Assembly: GCF_014058685.1 (NCBI RefSeq)
Contig: NZ_CP059055.1
Span: 558,001 to 622,000, forward strand
DNA length: 64,000 nt
Direction: 5' to 3'
DNA from: Lactobacillus johnsonii
GTDB taxonomy: Bacteria; Bacillota; Bacilli; Lactobacillales; Lactobacillaceae
Every line of letters starts with the position of its first letter. Within the stretch, counting starts at the first letter, position 1. This document shows positions 25,622 to 34,766 of this stretch, piece by piece. The notes beneath the pieces were generated by a model. The model was not told where the DNA came from. It worked only from the letters and a program-made list of their open reading frames with translations, and ran no database searches. Made by a program: the position numbers and the translations under genes.

Positions 25622-26707
25622 ATGAACCCATTTAATCCTACATTTGGTGATGTGCCTAAAATATTTTTGGATAGAACCAAGCAATTGGATACTGTGATCA
25701 AGGGGTTAGAACATGAAACAAGTCCGTATCATACTACTTTGGTTTACGGATTACGGGGATCGGGAAAGACAACTTTTCTAAGTGACATCAGCAATCAAAT
25801 GTCTAAAAAAGATAATTGGATTGTAATTAACTTAGCTGTTGGAGAAGATTTATTAATTACATTAGTAAAATTAATCTATGAACGGATGAACAATAAATTT
25901 CATAAGATATTTGATCAGCTAGATTGGCATTTTGAACTTTGGGGTATTAGCTTTAATAAGGAATCACAGAAGCTGGAAAGTAACGATGCAAGAATAATCT
26001 TAGAAGGAATTCTTAAGCAACTAAAGGCTAAGGGAATAAAAGTTTTAGTAACTTTAGATGAAGCTCAGTCTACAGTAGAAGTAAAACAATTTGCAACAAC
26101 TTATCAACTAATGAGACGGGAAAAGTATGATATTTTTTTGATTATGACTGGCTTACCCTCAGAAGTATCTGAATTACAAAATGATGATATACTAACATTT
26201 CTTCTAAGAAGTGGAAGAATAACTTTAACGCCGCTTGATGCTATAAGTATGAAATATAGCTATCTCTCTGCTTTTACAAAAGGTAGAAGAAAAATTGATG
26301 ATGTCGTTTTAACTAAAATGGTTAGAATGACGGCTGGTTATGCATATGCATTTCAATTATTGGGATATCTGGTTTGGGATACGGAAGATAAATTAATTAC
26401 TGATAACACTCTGCAAACTATATTGCCTGAATATAAGGAAATGCTTTTTAGAAATGTATATGTAAAAGTTTACAGCTCATTATCACCAAAGGATAAAGAA
26501 TTTATACAAGCTATGATTGAGAGTGATGAAGATAAAGTTGCTATTAGTAAAATAATGGCGAAAATGGATAAGCCTAAAAATTATATTTCTATTTATCGCC
26601 GTAGATTAATTGATGACCAGGTAATCATTAGTAAAGAACGGGGAAGTGTTGAATTTACGTTGCCATATTTTGCTGATTTTGTTGAAGAATTTGGTGATAT
26701 GTATTAA
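25622..26707 (+). CDS. AAA+ ATP-binding protein (AAA_16/archaeal-ATPase-like) with C-terminal winged helix
   Basis: A 361-residue ATPase. The P-loop GLRGSGKT is at 43-50 and Walker B VLVTLDEAQ at 141-149 (Asp146, Glu147). An arginine-bearing lid region and a C-terminal helix-turn-helix-like segment (VAISKIMAKMDKPKNYISIYRRRLIDDQVI) follow, the Orc1/Cdc6-like or SSO1545-like layout. ATG 25622 follows RBS AGGAGGTG. It stands alone with its own repeat array and terminator. Role unknown; comparable genes serve as regulators, in DNA transactions, or in defence. Confidence 0.8.
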   Translation: MNPFNPTFGDVPKIFLDRTKQLDTVIKGLEHETSPYHTTLVYGLRGSGKTTFLSDISNQMSKKDNWIVINLAVGEDLLITLVKLIYERMNNKFHKIFDQLDWHFELWGISFNKESQKLESNDARIILEGILKQLKAKGIKVLVTLDEAQSTVEVKQFATTYQLMRREKYDIFLIMTGLPSEVSELQNDDILTFLLRSGRITLTPLDAISMKYSYLSAFTKGRRKIDDVVLTKMVRMTAGYAYAFQLLGYLVWDTEDKLITDNTLQTILPEYKEMLFRNVYVKVYSSLSPKDKEFIQAMIESDEDKVAISKIMAKMDKPKNYISIYRRRLIDDQVIISKERGSVEFTLPYFADFVEEFGDMY

Positions 26708-26712
26708 AAAGT

Positions 26713-26750
26713 AAAAAGGCATGAAACGGGGGATTGTTTCATGTCTTTTT
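26713..26750. terminator. terminator between ATPase and convergent HAD gene
   Basis: AAAAAGGCATGAAAC pairs with GTTTCATGTCTTTTT with one G-U; A- and T-runs on both sides. Confidence 0.85.
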
Positions 26751-26751
26751 A

Positions 26752-27540
26752 CTAAAGAATATTATCTGTAATGTAAGTAAGGACACCTTGGTCATTATTT
26801 GATGTAGTTGTATGATTTGCAATCTGTAAAACGGCCGGATCTGCATTTGCCATAGCAACTCCATCTCCAACTTCCTTAATCATTTCTAGATCATTTCCAC
26901 CATCACCAAAAGCAGTCATTTCAGATAAAGGAATATTAAGTAGCGTGCCGAGCTCCTGTAAGCCGTGAGCTTTATGGATTCCAGGCTGAATGATGTCGAT
27001 ATCACCATGACCGCTGCTTGTAACATCGCAATAATCAAATAGGTTTTCTTTTAAGAAATTTACATAATAATCAGTTTTATCATCGGGACAAGAAATAGCA
27101 AATTTAACAATGTGGTCCTTAATATCTGCTAGATCATTAATTTTTTTAAGATGATAATAGTAGTGAGTTGATACATCATAGTAGCGGACTGAATATCTAA
27201 TTGGAAAATACGCACTTTCGACTCCAGAAACTAAAAATTCTAGTTCTGGTTGTTTTAATAAAAAGTTGTAGATTACTTTACTTGATTCATCTGAAAAATA
27301 ACTTAGTTTTAAAATTTCTTTTTGATTTCTAACAATCGCACCATTTTCCGCAACATAGATTACATCAGGAAAATCTTTAAAGAAAGAAACAAGTTGGTAA
27401 TATTGATTGCCACTAGCAACAGTAAATTTAATATTCTTTCTTTCTAATTCTTGATAAATTTTAGTGAATTTGTCTTTATCATAAGTTTTATTATCATTTA
27501 AGAAAGTACCGTCCATATCAACGGCAATTAGTTTTGTCAT
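26752..27540 (-). CDS. Cof-type HAD-IIB family phosphatase
   Basis: A 262-residue haloacid dehalogenase-like hydrolase. The nucleophile motif I is IAVDMDGTFL at residues 5-14, and motif IV GDGGNDLEM lies near 217-225. The Cof/YkrA subgroup dephosphorylates sugar phosphates or flavin nucleotides. RBS AAAGGAGA. Substrate unknown. A second, more distant family member lies 0.7 kb away. Confidence 0.9.
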   Translation of the reverse strand: MTKLIAVDMDGTFLNDNKTYDKDKFTKIYQELERKNIKFTVASGNQYYQLVSFFKDFPDVIYVAENGAIVRNQKEILKLSYFSDESSKVIYNFLLKQPELEFLVSGVESAYFPIRYSVRYYDVSTHYYYHLKKINDLADIKDHIVKFAISCPDDKTDYYVNFLKENLFDYCDVTSSGHGDIDIIQPGIHKAHGLQELGTLLNIPLSEMTAFGDGGNDLEMIKEVGDGVAMANADPAVLQIANHTTTSNNDQGVLTYITDNIL

Positions 27541-27646
27541 TTAATATTTCTCCTTTAATTAGGTGTTAGTAGGGTATAAGATCTCAAAATATGTATTGAT
27601 AAATTGAACTCATTTTCTATAATTAGTTATTAAAGAGGGGAAAACT

Positions 27647-28186
27647 ATGAATAAGAGCTCAAATGGTTGGTGCGTCTTTTTAAAGAGCGTCTGGTTTGGT
27701 ATTATTGCGGGAATGATCTCTGGAATGGTTAAGATTGGTTGGGAGAAAATCTTACCACCGAGAACCTTAGCACGTGATGTTGTTAATCCACCACAACATA
27801 TGTTACAACAAATGGGTGCATCTTATAAATTTACTCATGCTTACGTAATTTATAATACTGATCAAAAAGTTTTCTGGGTTGCCTTAATTTTACACTTTAG
27901 CTTCTCAATTTTCTTTGCATGGCTTTTGATTTATATGGTCCAATTCAAGAAAACTGCTTGGGCTGGCCTGTGGGAAGGTGCTTTGTATGGAATCATTATT
28001 TGGGTCGCATGGCATTTAATTATTATGCCAGTTCTTGGTACAACGCCAGCACCTTGGCAAATGCCATTTGCGGAACACTTCTCAGAATTCTTTGGCCATA
28101 TTGTTTGGGGTTGGTCAATTGCCGCAGTAGGCTACTACTTAATTGCTAAACAAAAGGTTAAGACTTTAACAAATCAATATTGGTAA
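27647..28186 (+). CDS. YagU family inner membrane protein (DUF1440)
   Basis: A 179-residue protein with about four membrane segments. The N-terminal GIIAGMISGMVKIGWEKILPPR is the hallmark of YagU, which is linked in E. coli to acid resistance. RBS AGAGGGG. It is a single gene between two minus-strand phosphatase genes. Confidence 0.88.
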   Translation: MNKSSNGWCVFLKSVWFGIIAGMISGMVKIGWEKILPPRTLARDVVNPPQHMLQQMGASYKFTHAYVIYNTDQKVFWVALILHFSFSIFFAWLLIYMVQFKKTAWAGLWEGALYGIIIWVAWHLIIMPVLGTTPAPWQMPFAEHFSEFFGHIVWGWSIAAVGYYLIAKQKVKTLTNQYW

Positions 28187-28193
28187 AAACATC

Positions 28194-28225
28194 AATCGAT
28201 CTTTCATTAGGAAGGTCGATTTTTT
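28194..28225. terminator. terminator between yagU-like and convergent HAD gene
   Basis: AATCGATCTTTC / GGAAGGTCGATTTTTT stem with G-U, then T-run. Confidence 0.8.
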
Positions 28226-28226
28226 G

Positions 28227-29033
28227 TTAAAAAACAAATTTATCTAATGCTTTAGCAATCCCATCATTATCATTTGACGAGGTAATGTAGTCCGCATGAT
28301 CTTTTGCTTCTTGGCTTCCATTGCCCATAGCAACTGCAGTACCAACAATATCAAACATTGAAATATCGTTCTTTTCATCGCCAAAAGCAATCATTTCATC
28401 TGGAGTAATGCCTATCTTTTCACCCAACTCTTTTAAGCCATTTCCTTTATTAACATTGGGATGTAAACATTCTAGGAAATGATCATCAGCTCGAACAATA
28501 TAAAGATTCTTGCTAAATTTTTCTCTTAGAGTAGGTTCAACTTGATCGAGGATTTCCTTTGAACCAACAAAACATCCCTTTGAAATTTCAAAATTGTCGG
28601 GCATTTCATCAGGGGTTCGAATGAACATAGGGGCTGTATTTTCCCAGGCCTGAAGCAATTCAAAATAGTCTACATCATGATCAGCAGTAATAATTCTTGA
28701 ATCAGGATCGACAATATTGAAAGGGACTTTTTGTTCTTTGGCAAATTTAGTTAAAGCACGATAAAGCGCATTGTTAACTAAATCTTGAGTCATTATTTTG
28801 CCATCAGCAGTTCTGGTGATTGCACCATTTAAAGTAACTGCATATTGATCACTGCCTTCAATACCTAGTTCTTTTATGAAATGTGCTAAACCTGCAATTG
28901 GTCGACCCGAACAAAGTACAACTTTAATTCCTAGGTCTAAGGCTTTTTTTATAGCTCTCTTGGTTGAAGGTAAGATTTTATTTTTTGAGCTTAAGAGCGT
29001 ACCGTCTGTGTCTAAGGCAATTAGTTTAATCAA
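28227..29033 (-). CDS. Cof-type HAD-IIB phosphatase, YidA-like
   Basis: A 268-residue HAD hydrolase with motif I IALDTDGTLL, the YidA-like LCSGRPIAGL segment and motif IV GDEKNDISM. YidA-type enzymes hydrolyse sugar phosphates. The start is TTG at 29033: AGGAGG stands at ideal distance and the protein begins at the usual position relative to the DxD motif. No ATG fits. Confidence 0.9.
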   Translation of the reverse strand: MIKLIALDTDGTLLSSKNKILPSTKRAIKKALDLGIKVVLCSGRPIAGLAHFIKELGIEGSDQYAVTLNGAITRTADGKIMTQDLVNNALYRALTKFAKEQKVPFNIVDPDSRIITADHDVDYFELLQAWENTAPMFIRTPDEMPDNFEISKGCFVGSKEILDQVEPTLREKFSKNLYIVRADDHFLECLHPNVNKGNGLKELGEKIGITPDEMIAFGDEKNDISMFDIVGTAVAMGNGSQEAKDHADYITSSNDNDGIAKALDKFVF

Positions 29034-29137
29034 TTTAATTCCTCCTCGTGTTTTATATATGATTAAGATATCATTTATAAATAGAGACTAAGTGTCGTTT
29101 TTGTAACTAAGAAGTAATTATTTTGAAAGGGATTACA

Positions 29138-29971
29138 ATGATTGAACATGAAGAGGTTCAAAATAATCAGCGACTACCATTTTATTTTTATTATGATAAT
29201 AAAGTTATGCAGCCGGAACATTGGCATCAGGGAATTGAGCTGAACTATTTAATTAAGGGAAAAGATCTTCGTTTTGCTCTTGAAGGACAGACTTATCATT
29301 TCAATAGTGGAGATATTTGGTTAGTTAATCGGCGTCAAATTCATAGTGCATCAGGTGAAGCAGGCGAATGGGAATATGAGGGGTTAATTATTGATGATGA
29401 TTTTTTATTAAGTCAGTATCCGTCAAGTATTAACTGGAATCTTAACTTATTAGGTCAGAAGAGTACAAAAAAGAATCGGGCATATAATGAATTGGTAAAA
29501 GAGGTAGCAGAACTTGGTCGGTTATGCCGAAAACCATTAACTGATGCTCGTCGTTTTATAGTATTAAGTCATCTGATGAAAATTATTGTTTTACTTGATC
29601 AAAACTTTAATAATAAAGAGCAAGTTGTTCAAAGTCCCAATCTAGCTTTAGGGGATGAGATAATTAAGTATATTAACGAACACTTTCAAGAGGATATTCA
29701 AGTTGGTGATATTGCAGAAAAGTTTAATATTTCTCATGTGACATTAAACCGTCAATTGAAGCAGACTAATAACTTAAGCATGGGAAAATATCTAAAATTG
29801 GTTCGTTTAATGCATGCTAGAGAACTACTTTTGAATACAAATAAATCAATTGAATTAGTCGCTTATGAAAGTGGCTTTTCTAACACTAGAGTTTTAAATA
29901 GAAATTTTAAGTCTTGGAAACATAAGACTCCTACAGAGTATCGTAATGAATTTAGCAAATATTTTAGCTAA
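29138..29971 (+). CDS. AraC family transcriptional regulator
   Basis: A 277-residue regulator. An N-terminal cupin-like sensor (PEHWHQGIELNYLIKG, FNSGDIWLVN) is followed by two helix-turn-helix motifs at the C-terminus (VGDIAEKFNISHVTLNRQLKQ and IELVAYESGFSNTRVLNRNFK). ATG 29138 is preferred because AAAGGG stands just upstream; the TTG at 29123 is less likely. The target is unknown; no transporter or sugar gene is cotranscribed. Confidence 0.9.
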   Translation: MIEHEEVQNNQRLPFYFYYDNKVMQPEHWHQGIELNYLIKGKDLRFALEGQTYHFNSGDIWLVNRRQIHSASGEAGEWEYEGLIIDDDFLLSQYPSSINWNLNLLGQKSTKKNRAYNELVKEVAELGRLCRKPLTDARRFIVLSHLMKIIVLLDQNFNNKEQVVQSPNLALGDEIIKYINEHFQEDIQVGDIAEKFNISHVTLNRQLKQTNNLSMGKYLKLVRLMHARELLLNTNKSIELVAYESGFSNTRVLNRNFKSWKHKTPTEYRNEFSKYFS

Positions 29972-30029
29972 GAGAACTTGAGTATTATTTGTCAACTACA
30001 CAGCAATTAAACAATATTTTTAGTGAATT

Positions 30030-30067
30030 AAAAAACTAGAGCTACATTACTTGCAGCTCTAGTTTTT
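30030..30067. terminator. bidirectional terminator between the AraC gene and uraA
   Basis: AAAACTAGAGCT / AGCTCTAGTTTT hairpin flanked by A and T runs. Confidence 0.88.
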
Positions 30068-30079
30068 TGAAATATTCAA

Positions 30080-31414
30080 TTAATTAAAATATTTTTGTTC
30101 AGATTTTTCTTTCTTTTCAGCTTCAAGTGCTTTTTCACTGGCTGCTTGTTTAGGTAAGATCCAGTTCATTAACATACCAAAGATGGTACATAAAGCAACT
30201 GAAGTTAATTGGAAGTTACCAAGTTGTAGGTAGGCCCCACCAATACCAATAACTAAGATGACAGAAGCGATTAACATATTACGTTTTTCGCCAAAGTCGA
30301 TTCTATCATCAACTAAAATCTTTAGACCATTAGATGCAATGGTTCCAAATAGTAAGAATGAAATACCACCAATAACTGGCATTGGAATTGATTCGATGAC
30401 TGCAGCAACTTTACCAACAAAACTAAAGATAATTGCAAATACTGCAGCTCCTGCTAATACCCAAACTGAATGAACTTTGGTCATAGCTAAAACACCGATA
30501 TTTTCACCGTAAGAAGTAGTCGGAGGACCACCGATAAAACCAGCAATAATTGTTGAAAGACCGTCACCCATCATAGTACGGTGTAAACCTGGATTCTTAA
30601 AGAAGTTTCTCTTAGTTAGAGAGTTAAGAACCATAATGTGTCCCATGTGTTCAGTCATTGTAACAAAGGCGATTGGGGCCATTGTTAAGATGGCTGCTGG
30701 ATACCATTTGAAGTGGTAGCTAATTCCAGGTACATCTAAATCGGGCATTGAGAACCAAGCAGCCTTTGCTACTCCTGAAAAATCAACTATTCCTAGAACG
30801 CAAGATAGGGCGTAACCACAAACGATTCCAAGCATAATTGAAACTAAACTAGTGAAGCCTTTAAAACACATTTGGAAAATTAAGGTCATCACTAAGGTAA
30901 AGATGGCAACACCGAAGTAAGTTAAGTTGTACTTGGTACCTTTCATCATGGCATCATTTGCAGCAGTAGTTGCAAGAGATAGTCCAATTACGATAATGAT
31001 TGGTCCTACAACAATTGGTGGTAAGACTTTGTTTACCCAATTAGATCCAACCTTTGCGATAACTAAGGCAACGATAACATATACTAACCCAGCTGCAATT
31101 GCACCTTGAGCAATTGCTGGATAACCGTCTTGCTTCATTAAAGCTTGCATAGTTGCAACGAAAGCAAAACTTGATCCTAAGTATGCTGGAATCTTGAAAC
31201 GGGTTAGTAGCATATGGACTAAAGTACCCACACCAGATGAAAGAAGAGCAATACTTGGATTAATTCCGACTAAGATTGGAACCAGAACCGTTGAACCAAA
31301 CATGGCAAACAAGTGTTGCATGGAAAGTAGAATTCCTTGTCCTAATTCTGGCTTCTCATAAACGTCTAAGATCGCATCATCATTATGAAATGTGTCTTTA
31401 GGCATCTTTTTCAT
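30080..31414 (-). CDS. uraA: uracil permease (NCS2 family)
   Basis: Membrane symporter for uracil, 444 residues with about 14 segments. The family signature GENIGVLAMTKVHS and the LGSSFAFVATMQAL segment are seen. RBS AAGGAGG before the ATG. The upstream leader holds a PyrR-type attenuator, which supports uracil as substrate: pyrimidine excess would shut the gene down. Confidence 0.93.
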   Translation of the reverse strand: MKKMPKDTFHNDDAILDVYEKPELGQGILLSMQHLFAMFGSTVLVPILVGINPSIALLSSGVGTLVHMLLTRFKIPAYLGSSFAFVATMQALMKQDGYPAIAQGAIAAGLVYVIVALVIAKVGSNWVNKVLPPIVVGPIIIVIGLSLATTAANDAMMKGTKYNLTYFGVAIFTLVMTLIFQMCFKGFTSLVSIMLGIVCGYALSCVLGIVDFSGVAKAAWFSMPDLDVPGISYHFKWYPAAILTMAPIAFVTMTEHMGHIMVLNSLTKRNFFKNPGLHRTMMGDGLSTIIAGFIGGPPTTSYGENIGVLAMTKVHSVWVLAGAAVFAIIFSFVGKVAAVIESIPMPVIGGISFLLFGTIASNGLKILVDDRIDFGEKRNMLIASVILVIGIGGAYLQLGNFQLTSVALCTIFGMLMNWILPKQAASEKALEAEKKEKSEQKYFN

Positions 31415-31454
31415 AATTTCCTCCTTGAAATTAAAATCTTGATGACCTAAAGAA

Positions 31455-31575
31455 AAAACGACTATCTAAAGAGGATTCCTTTAAGATAGTCGTTTCTGTT
31501 TAAAACTATGTCAAAAAATAGTTTACGCGCAGATTTCCTTGATAGCCTCACGGGACTATATTAAAGGTCATCACA
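31455..31575 (-). promoter_or_regulatory. PyrR attenuation leader of uraA
   Basis: On the minus strand the leader contains TAGTCCCGTGAGGCTA (31542-31557), a good match to the PyrR-binding loop. It is followed by a strong terminator AAACGACTATCTTAAAGG / CCTCTTTAGATAGTCGTTT with a T-run (31455-31496). PyrR bound to UMP would favour the terminator. Confidence 0.88.
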
Positions 31576-31700
31576 TTATTTCTTTCTTAATTTAACTAAG
31601 ATATAAGAAAAAAGTCAAGCATAAAATTAGCTCTGTTCTAAGTTGTTGATTTTAAAGTTTGTAAACATAAAAAAATTTTTTGTGTAAGCGATATCCTTGC

Positions 31701-31818
31701 TATAATACGGCTAAGGAGGACTATTTGGCTTTTTAAACAAATAATGAACATAAATTAACTTTGACAAACATAAATGAACATATATAATAAAGATGTAATG
31801 AGTTAGTTAGCCAAATAG
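31701..31818 (+). promoter_or_regulatory. promoter/operator region of lacR with inverted and direct repeats
   Basis: A good promoter TTGACA-N16-TATAAT ends about 40 bp before lacR (TTGACA near 31762, TATAAT near 31784). Copies of AACATA (TGAACATAA, AAACATAAATGAACATA) overlap it, as expected for a DeoR/LacR operator. A second TATAAT is at 31701-31706. CTATTTGGCT (31721-31730) and AGCCAAATAG (31809-31818) form a perfect 10-bp inverted repeat around the region. Confidence 0.65.
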
Positions 31819-31832
31819 AATTAAGGTGAATA

Positions 31833-32597
31833 ATGCTTAAAAGAGAACGATTAAGAAATATTTTAGAAATTGTAACTGATAGAAAGTTTGTAACCGTTGA
31901 TGAATTGGCTAAAACATTGCAAGTTTCAGACATGACGATTAGACGGGACCTTAATGAATTAAATACTACTGGTAAAGTGATGAGAATTCATGGCGGGGCA
32001 CAGGTAATTTCTCAACAAGATTCTGTTGAAAAAAATTATATCCAGAAACGAGAAATTAACATCTCTGAAAAACAAGCGGCAGCTGAAGTTGCAAGTAAAA
32101 TTGTTCAAGATGATGAAACAATTTATGTTGGACCAGGAACAACTTTAGAATTTATGGTTGCAAAATTGAATCAAAAAAACTTGCGAATTGTTACTAATTC
32201 TTTACCTGTTTTTGAAGCTGCTAAAAAGAATGCGAATAATTATGAACTAATTTTAATTGGAGGTTCATATCGTAGAGTTAGTGGGGCTTTTATTGGAGCG
32301 TTAGCAAACAATCAGTTAAGAGGAATATCTTTTGATCGGGGCTTTGTTGGCGTAAACGGAATTAAAGACACCTCGATGATGACAGCTAATTTAGAAGAAG
32401 GACAGACGCAAGGACTAGGATTAAATCGCTCACGTAAAAAATATGTTGTAGCTGATTATCATAAAATTAACCGCAATGATTTTTATGAATTTTACCATTT
32501 GTATGATGTAGATGGGTTAATTACAAGTCCTGGGCTTGATCCTGATATCGTAAAACATTACAGCCAAATCACGACTTTATATCAGGGTAGTGAATAG
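31833..32597 (+). CDS. lacR: lactose PTS repressor, DeoR family
   Basis: A 254-residue DeoR/GlpR-type regulator. The N-terminal winged helix (VTVDELAKTLQVSDMTIRRDLNEL) is followed by the sugar-phosphate sensing DeoRC domain with GGAQVIS, VGPGTTLEFM and LIGGSYRRVSGAF segments. Position directly before lacAB makes it the LacR repressor sensing tagatose-6-phosphate; that assignment is by context. RBS AAGGTG. lacA follows after 15 bp. Confidence 0.9.
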   Translation: MLKRERLRNILEIVTDRKFVTVDELAKTLQVSDMTIRRDLNELNTTGKVMRIHGGAQVISQQDSVEKNYIQKREINISEKQAAAEVASKIVQDDETIYVGPGTTLEFMVAKLNQKNLRIVTNSLPVFEAAKKNANNYELILIGGSYRRVSGAFIGALANNQLRGISFDRGFVGVNGIKDTSMMTANLEEGQTQGLGLNRSRKKYVVADYHKINRNDFYEFYHLYDVDGLITSPGLDPDIVKHYSQITTLYQGSE

Positions 32598-32612
32598 TGA
32601 AAGGAGAACAAC

Positions 32613-33041
32613 ATGAAAGTTGTTATTGGTAGTGACAAGAATGGTTTTGAACTAAAAGAAAAAGTAAAAAAATACTTAGAAGATGGGGGCTACGAGGTGC
32701 TAGATGTAACGCCAGAACCTGCAGAAGATTTTGTGGAATCTAGCTTAAAAGTAACTCACGAAGTATTAGAGCACGGTATTAAAAAAGCTATTATGTTTGA
32801 TGAATACGGTGTAGGGTCTGCTATGGCTTCAAATAAGGTTAAAGGTATGGTAACTGCAGACGTTAATGAAGAAAGAACCGGCCATATGACTGCTATGCAT
32901 AACGGCGCAAAGGCATTAGCAATTGGTAGTGGTATTGTTGGTGAAAAGCTTGCTGAATCAATCATTGACTATTATCTACATACTGAGTATGCGGCTGGAC
33001 GTCATCAAGTTCGTTTAGATATGCTTGAAAAAATGATTTAG
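32613..33041 (+). CDS. lacA: galactose-6-phosphate isomerase subunit LacA
   Basis: RpiB/LacAB-family isomerase subunit, 142 residues. With LacB it converts galactose-6-phosphate to tagatose-6-phosphate in the cytoplasm. The N-terminus [20 protein letters not shown] and the [18 protein letters not shown] segment are diagnostic. RBS AAAGGAG. It is followed 13 bp later by lacB. No lacC or lacD lies in the window. Confidence 0.94.
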   Translation: MKVVIGSDKNGFELKEKVKKYLEDGGYEVLDVTPEPAEDFVESSLKVTHEVLEHGIKKAIMFDEYGVGSAMASNKVKGMVTADVNEERTGHMTAMHNGAKALAIGSGIVGEKLAESIIDYYLHTEYAAGRHQVRLDMLEKMI

Positions 33042-33054
33042 AGGAGGTATTGGA

Positions 33055-33630
33055 ATGTTTGATAATGATAGACCACAACCAGAATTTGTAGACCCAAAGA
33101 TTGATAAACATACTGTTGTTGCTTTAGGAAATGACCATATTGTCACTCCAATTAAAATGGCACTATCTGATCACTTGAAAGAGGAAGGTTATCAAGTATT
33201 AGATTTCGGTACCTATGATAATACTAGAACACACTATCCAATGTATGGAAAACGTGTTGCCGAAGCTGTTGCCGATGGTAGAGCTGATGTTGGTATTGTA
33301 ATGTGTGGTACTGGTATTGGTATTTCAACGGCGGCTGATAAGAATGAAGGAATTCGGGCAGCCATGGTTGGTGATGTTGTTCAAGCTAAATATGCTAAGC
33401 GTGAATTAAATGCTAACGTTTTAGGGATGGGTGGTATTGTCTTAGGAAGAGACTTTATTTTCTATATTGCGGATGCATTTTTGAATGAAAAGTATCAACC
33501 AACTGAAGAAAATAAGAAGCTAATTGAAAAAATTGATAATATTGCTAAACCAAATCCTGATCAAAAGGATAACGAACACTTCTTTGATGAAGAAAACAAG
33601 AAGTGGGCTGAAGGAGTATATCACGATTAG
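33055..33630 (+). CDS. lacB: galactose-6-phosphate isomerase subunit LacB
   Basis: Partner of Lac[21 protein letters not shown] and [18 protein letters not shown] (catalytic Cys region) are diagnostic. At 191 residues it is about 20 longer than common LacB proteins, mainly through the N-terminal segment [27 protein letters not shown]. It ends the lacRAB group; the lacTFEG group starts behind its own promoter. Confidence 0.94.
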   Translation: MFDNDRPQPEFVDPKIDKHTVVALGNDHIVTPIKMALSDHLKEEGYQVLDFGTYDNTRTHYPMYGKRVAEAVADGRADVGIVMCGTGIGISTAADKNEGIRAAMVGDVVQAKYAKRELNANVLGMGGIVLGRDFIFYIADAFLNEKYQPTEENKKLIEKIDNIAKPNPDQKDNEHFFDEENKKWAEGVYHD

Positions 33631-33748
33631 GTAGAATGATCATTATTTAGCTTAAGATATAGATTTATAAACCGCACGTAGAAAGGAGATTAATTAATGA
33701 TTAGTCTCTTTTTATTTAAACTACCAATAATAAAATAGTTATAATAAA

Positions 33749-33781
33749 AACGTTTACATTAAAGAGATAACATGCTATTAT
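33749..33781 (+). promoter_or_regulatory. lacTFEG promoter with overlapping cre-like site
   Basis: TTTACA at 33753-33758 and TATTAT at 33776-33781 are 17 bp apart, with a TGC extended -10. AAAACGTTTACAT overlaps the -35; its complement ATGTAAACGTTTT fits the catabolite-responsive-element consensus except at its last conserved bases. CcpA repression is inferred. Confidence 0.75.
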
Positions 33782-33805
33782 ACATACGTAAGCAAAAATA
33801 AATGT

Positions 33806-33893
33806 GGATTGTAACTAATACGATTAGGCAAAACCGCGAACTTTTGATACAGACAACTGCCTGTAAGTCTGTATTGAAATTTCGCGGTTTTTT
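33806..33893 (+). promoter_or_regulatory. ribonucleic antiterminator (RAT) and overlapping terminator of the lac operon
   Basis: The RAT is at 33806-33835, GGATTGTAACTAATACGATT then AGGCAAAACC, a close match to LicT/LacT targets. It overlaps the 5' arm of the terminator formed by AAACCGCGAA (33831) and TTCGCGGTTT (33881) with a T-run. A LacT-type protein must bind the RAT to allow transcription into lacTFEG. Confidence 0.92.
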
Positions 33894-33914
33894 ATTTTCC
33901 TGGAGGAGTGAGAC

Positions 33915-34754
33915 ATGGAATATCGAATAGTCCAAATATTAAACAATAATGTTGCAATTGTTCATACCAGGGATAATAAACAAAATATTGTTATGGGAAG
34001 GGGTGTTGCTTTTCATAAGCAAAAAGGAGATTTAATTTAGGAAGAAAATGTTGATAAGGTATTCGAAATAAAAGATAAGAATACCGTTAATGATCTAACA
34101 ACTTTATTAGCAAATGTGCCATTAGATTTTGTAACAACGAGCTATGATTTGATTGATCAAGTACAAGCTAAATATAAATTTGCTGTTGAGCCATATATTT
34201 ATGTGACCTTAACGACGCACCTATTTGGAGCATATCAACGTTTGATTAAGAACGAAGAAGACGTCAATTATTTGCCAGATTTAAGTGATGCTTATCCTAT
34301 TCCATATCAGATTGCAGATGATATTATTACTGGTTTTCGAAATAGCTTAGATATTTCTTTTCCGGAATCAGAACATAAGAGCATCGCTCTTCACTTCATT
34401 AATGCCCATACTAGTGACGGTATTAAAGATGATAAGAATCAAATAGAAAATGATGAGATTATCGAAGTTGTTCAAGATGAACTGAATAGAAATGGAATAT
34501 ACAGAAGGCAAACGAATGCTAATGATTATGACAGGCTATTAGTTCATCTAAAATATTTTATTAATCGACTTAATAATAATGAACCAGATAGCTTACCAAT
34601 CTCAGAAGGAATGATTGGTGAAATAGAAACTAATTATTCACAAGCATGGCACATAGTTCAGCGCATTAAAGAATTAATGGAGGAAAAATTACAAATAAAG
34701 TTGTCACTAAGTGAACAAACGTATTTAACAATTCATATTCAAAGATTAATTTAA
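33915..34754 (+). pseudogene. lacT: lacT, BglG-family antiterminator, disrupted
   Basis: The gene starts with a good RBS (TGGAGGAG) and MEYRIVQILNNNVAIV, the CAT RNA-binding domain. After residue 36 a one-base loss in the A-run at 34021-34024 leads to TAA at 34032. In the homologous frame a TAG at 34037 follows. An extra A around 34079-34081 restores the first frame, which then runs open through both PRD domains to the stop at 34754. The PRD part is intact (an internal GTG at 34116 could start a 212-residue product), but the RNA-binding domain is destroyed. Regulation of the operon should be affected. Confidence 0.88.
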
Positions 34755-34766
34755 GGAGAATTAGAA

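Noticed and set aside
34116-34754. Independent gene for a PRD-only regulator
   Set aside because: The frame continues the lacT reading and lacks an RBS at its GTG, so it is better treated as the tail of a broken lacT, although some translation cannot be excluded.
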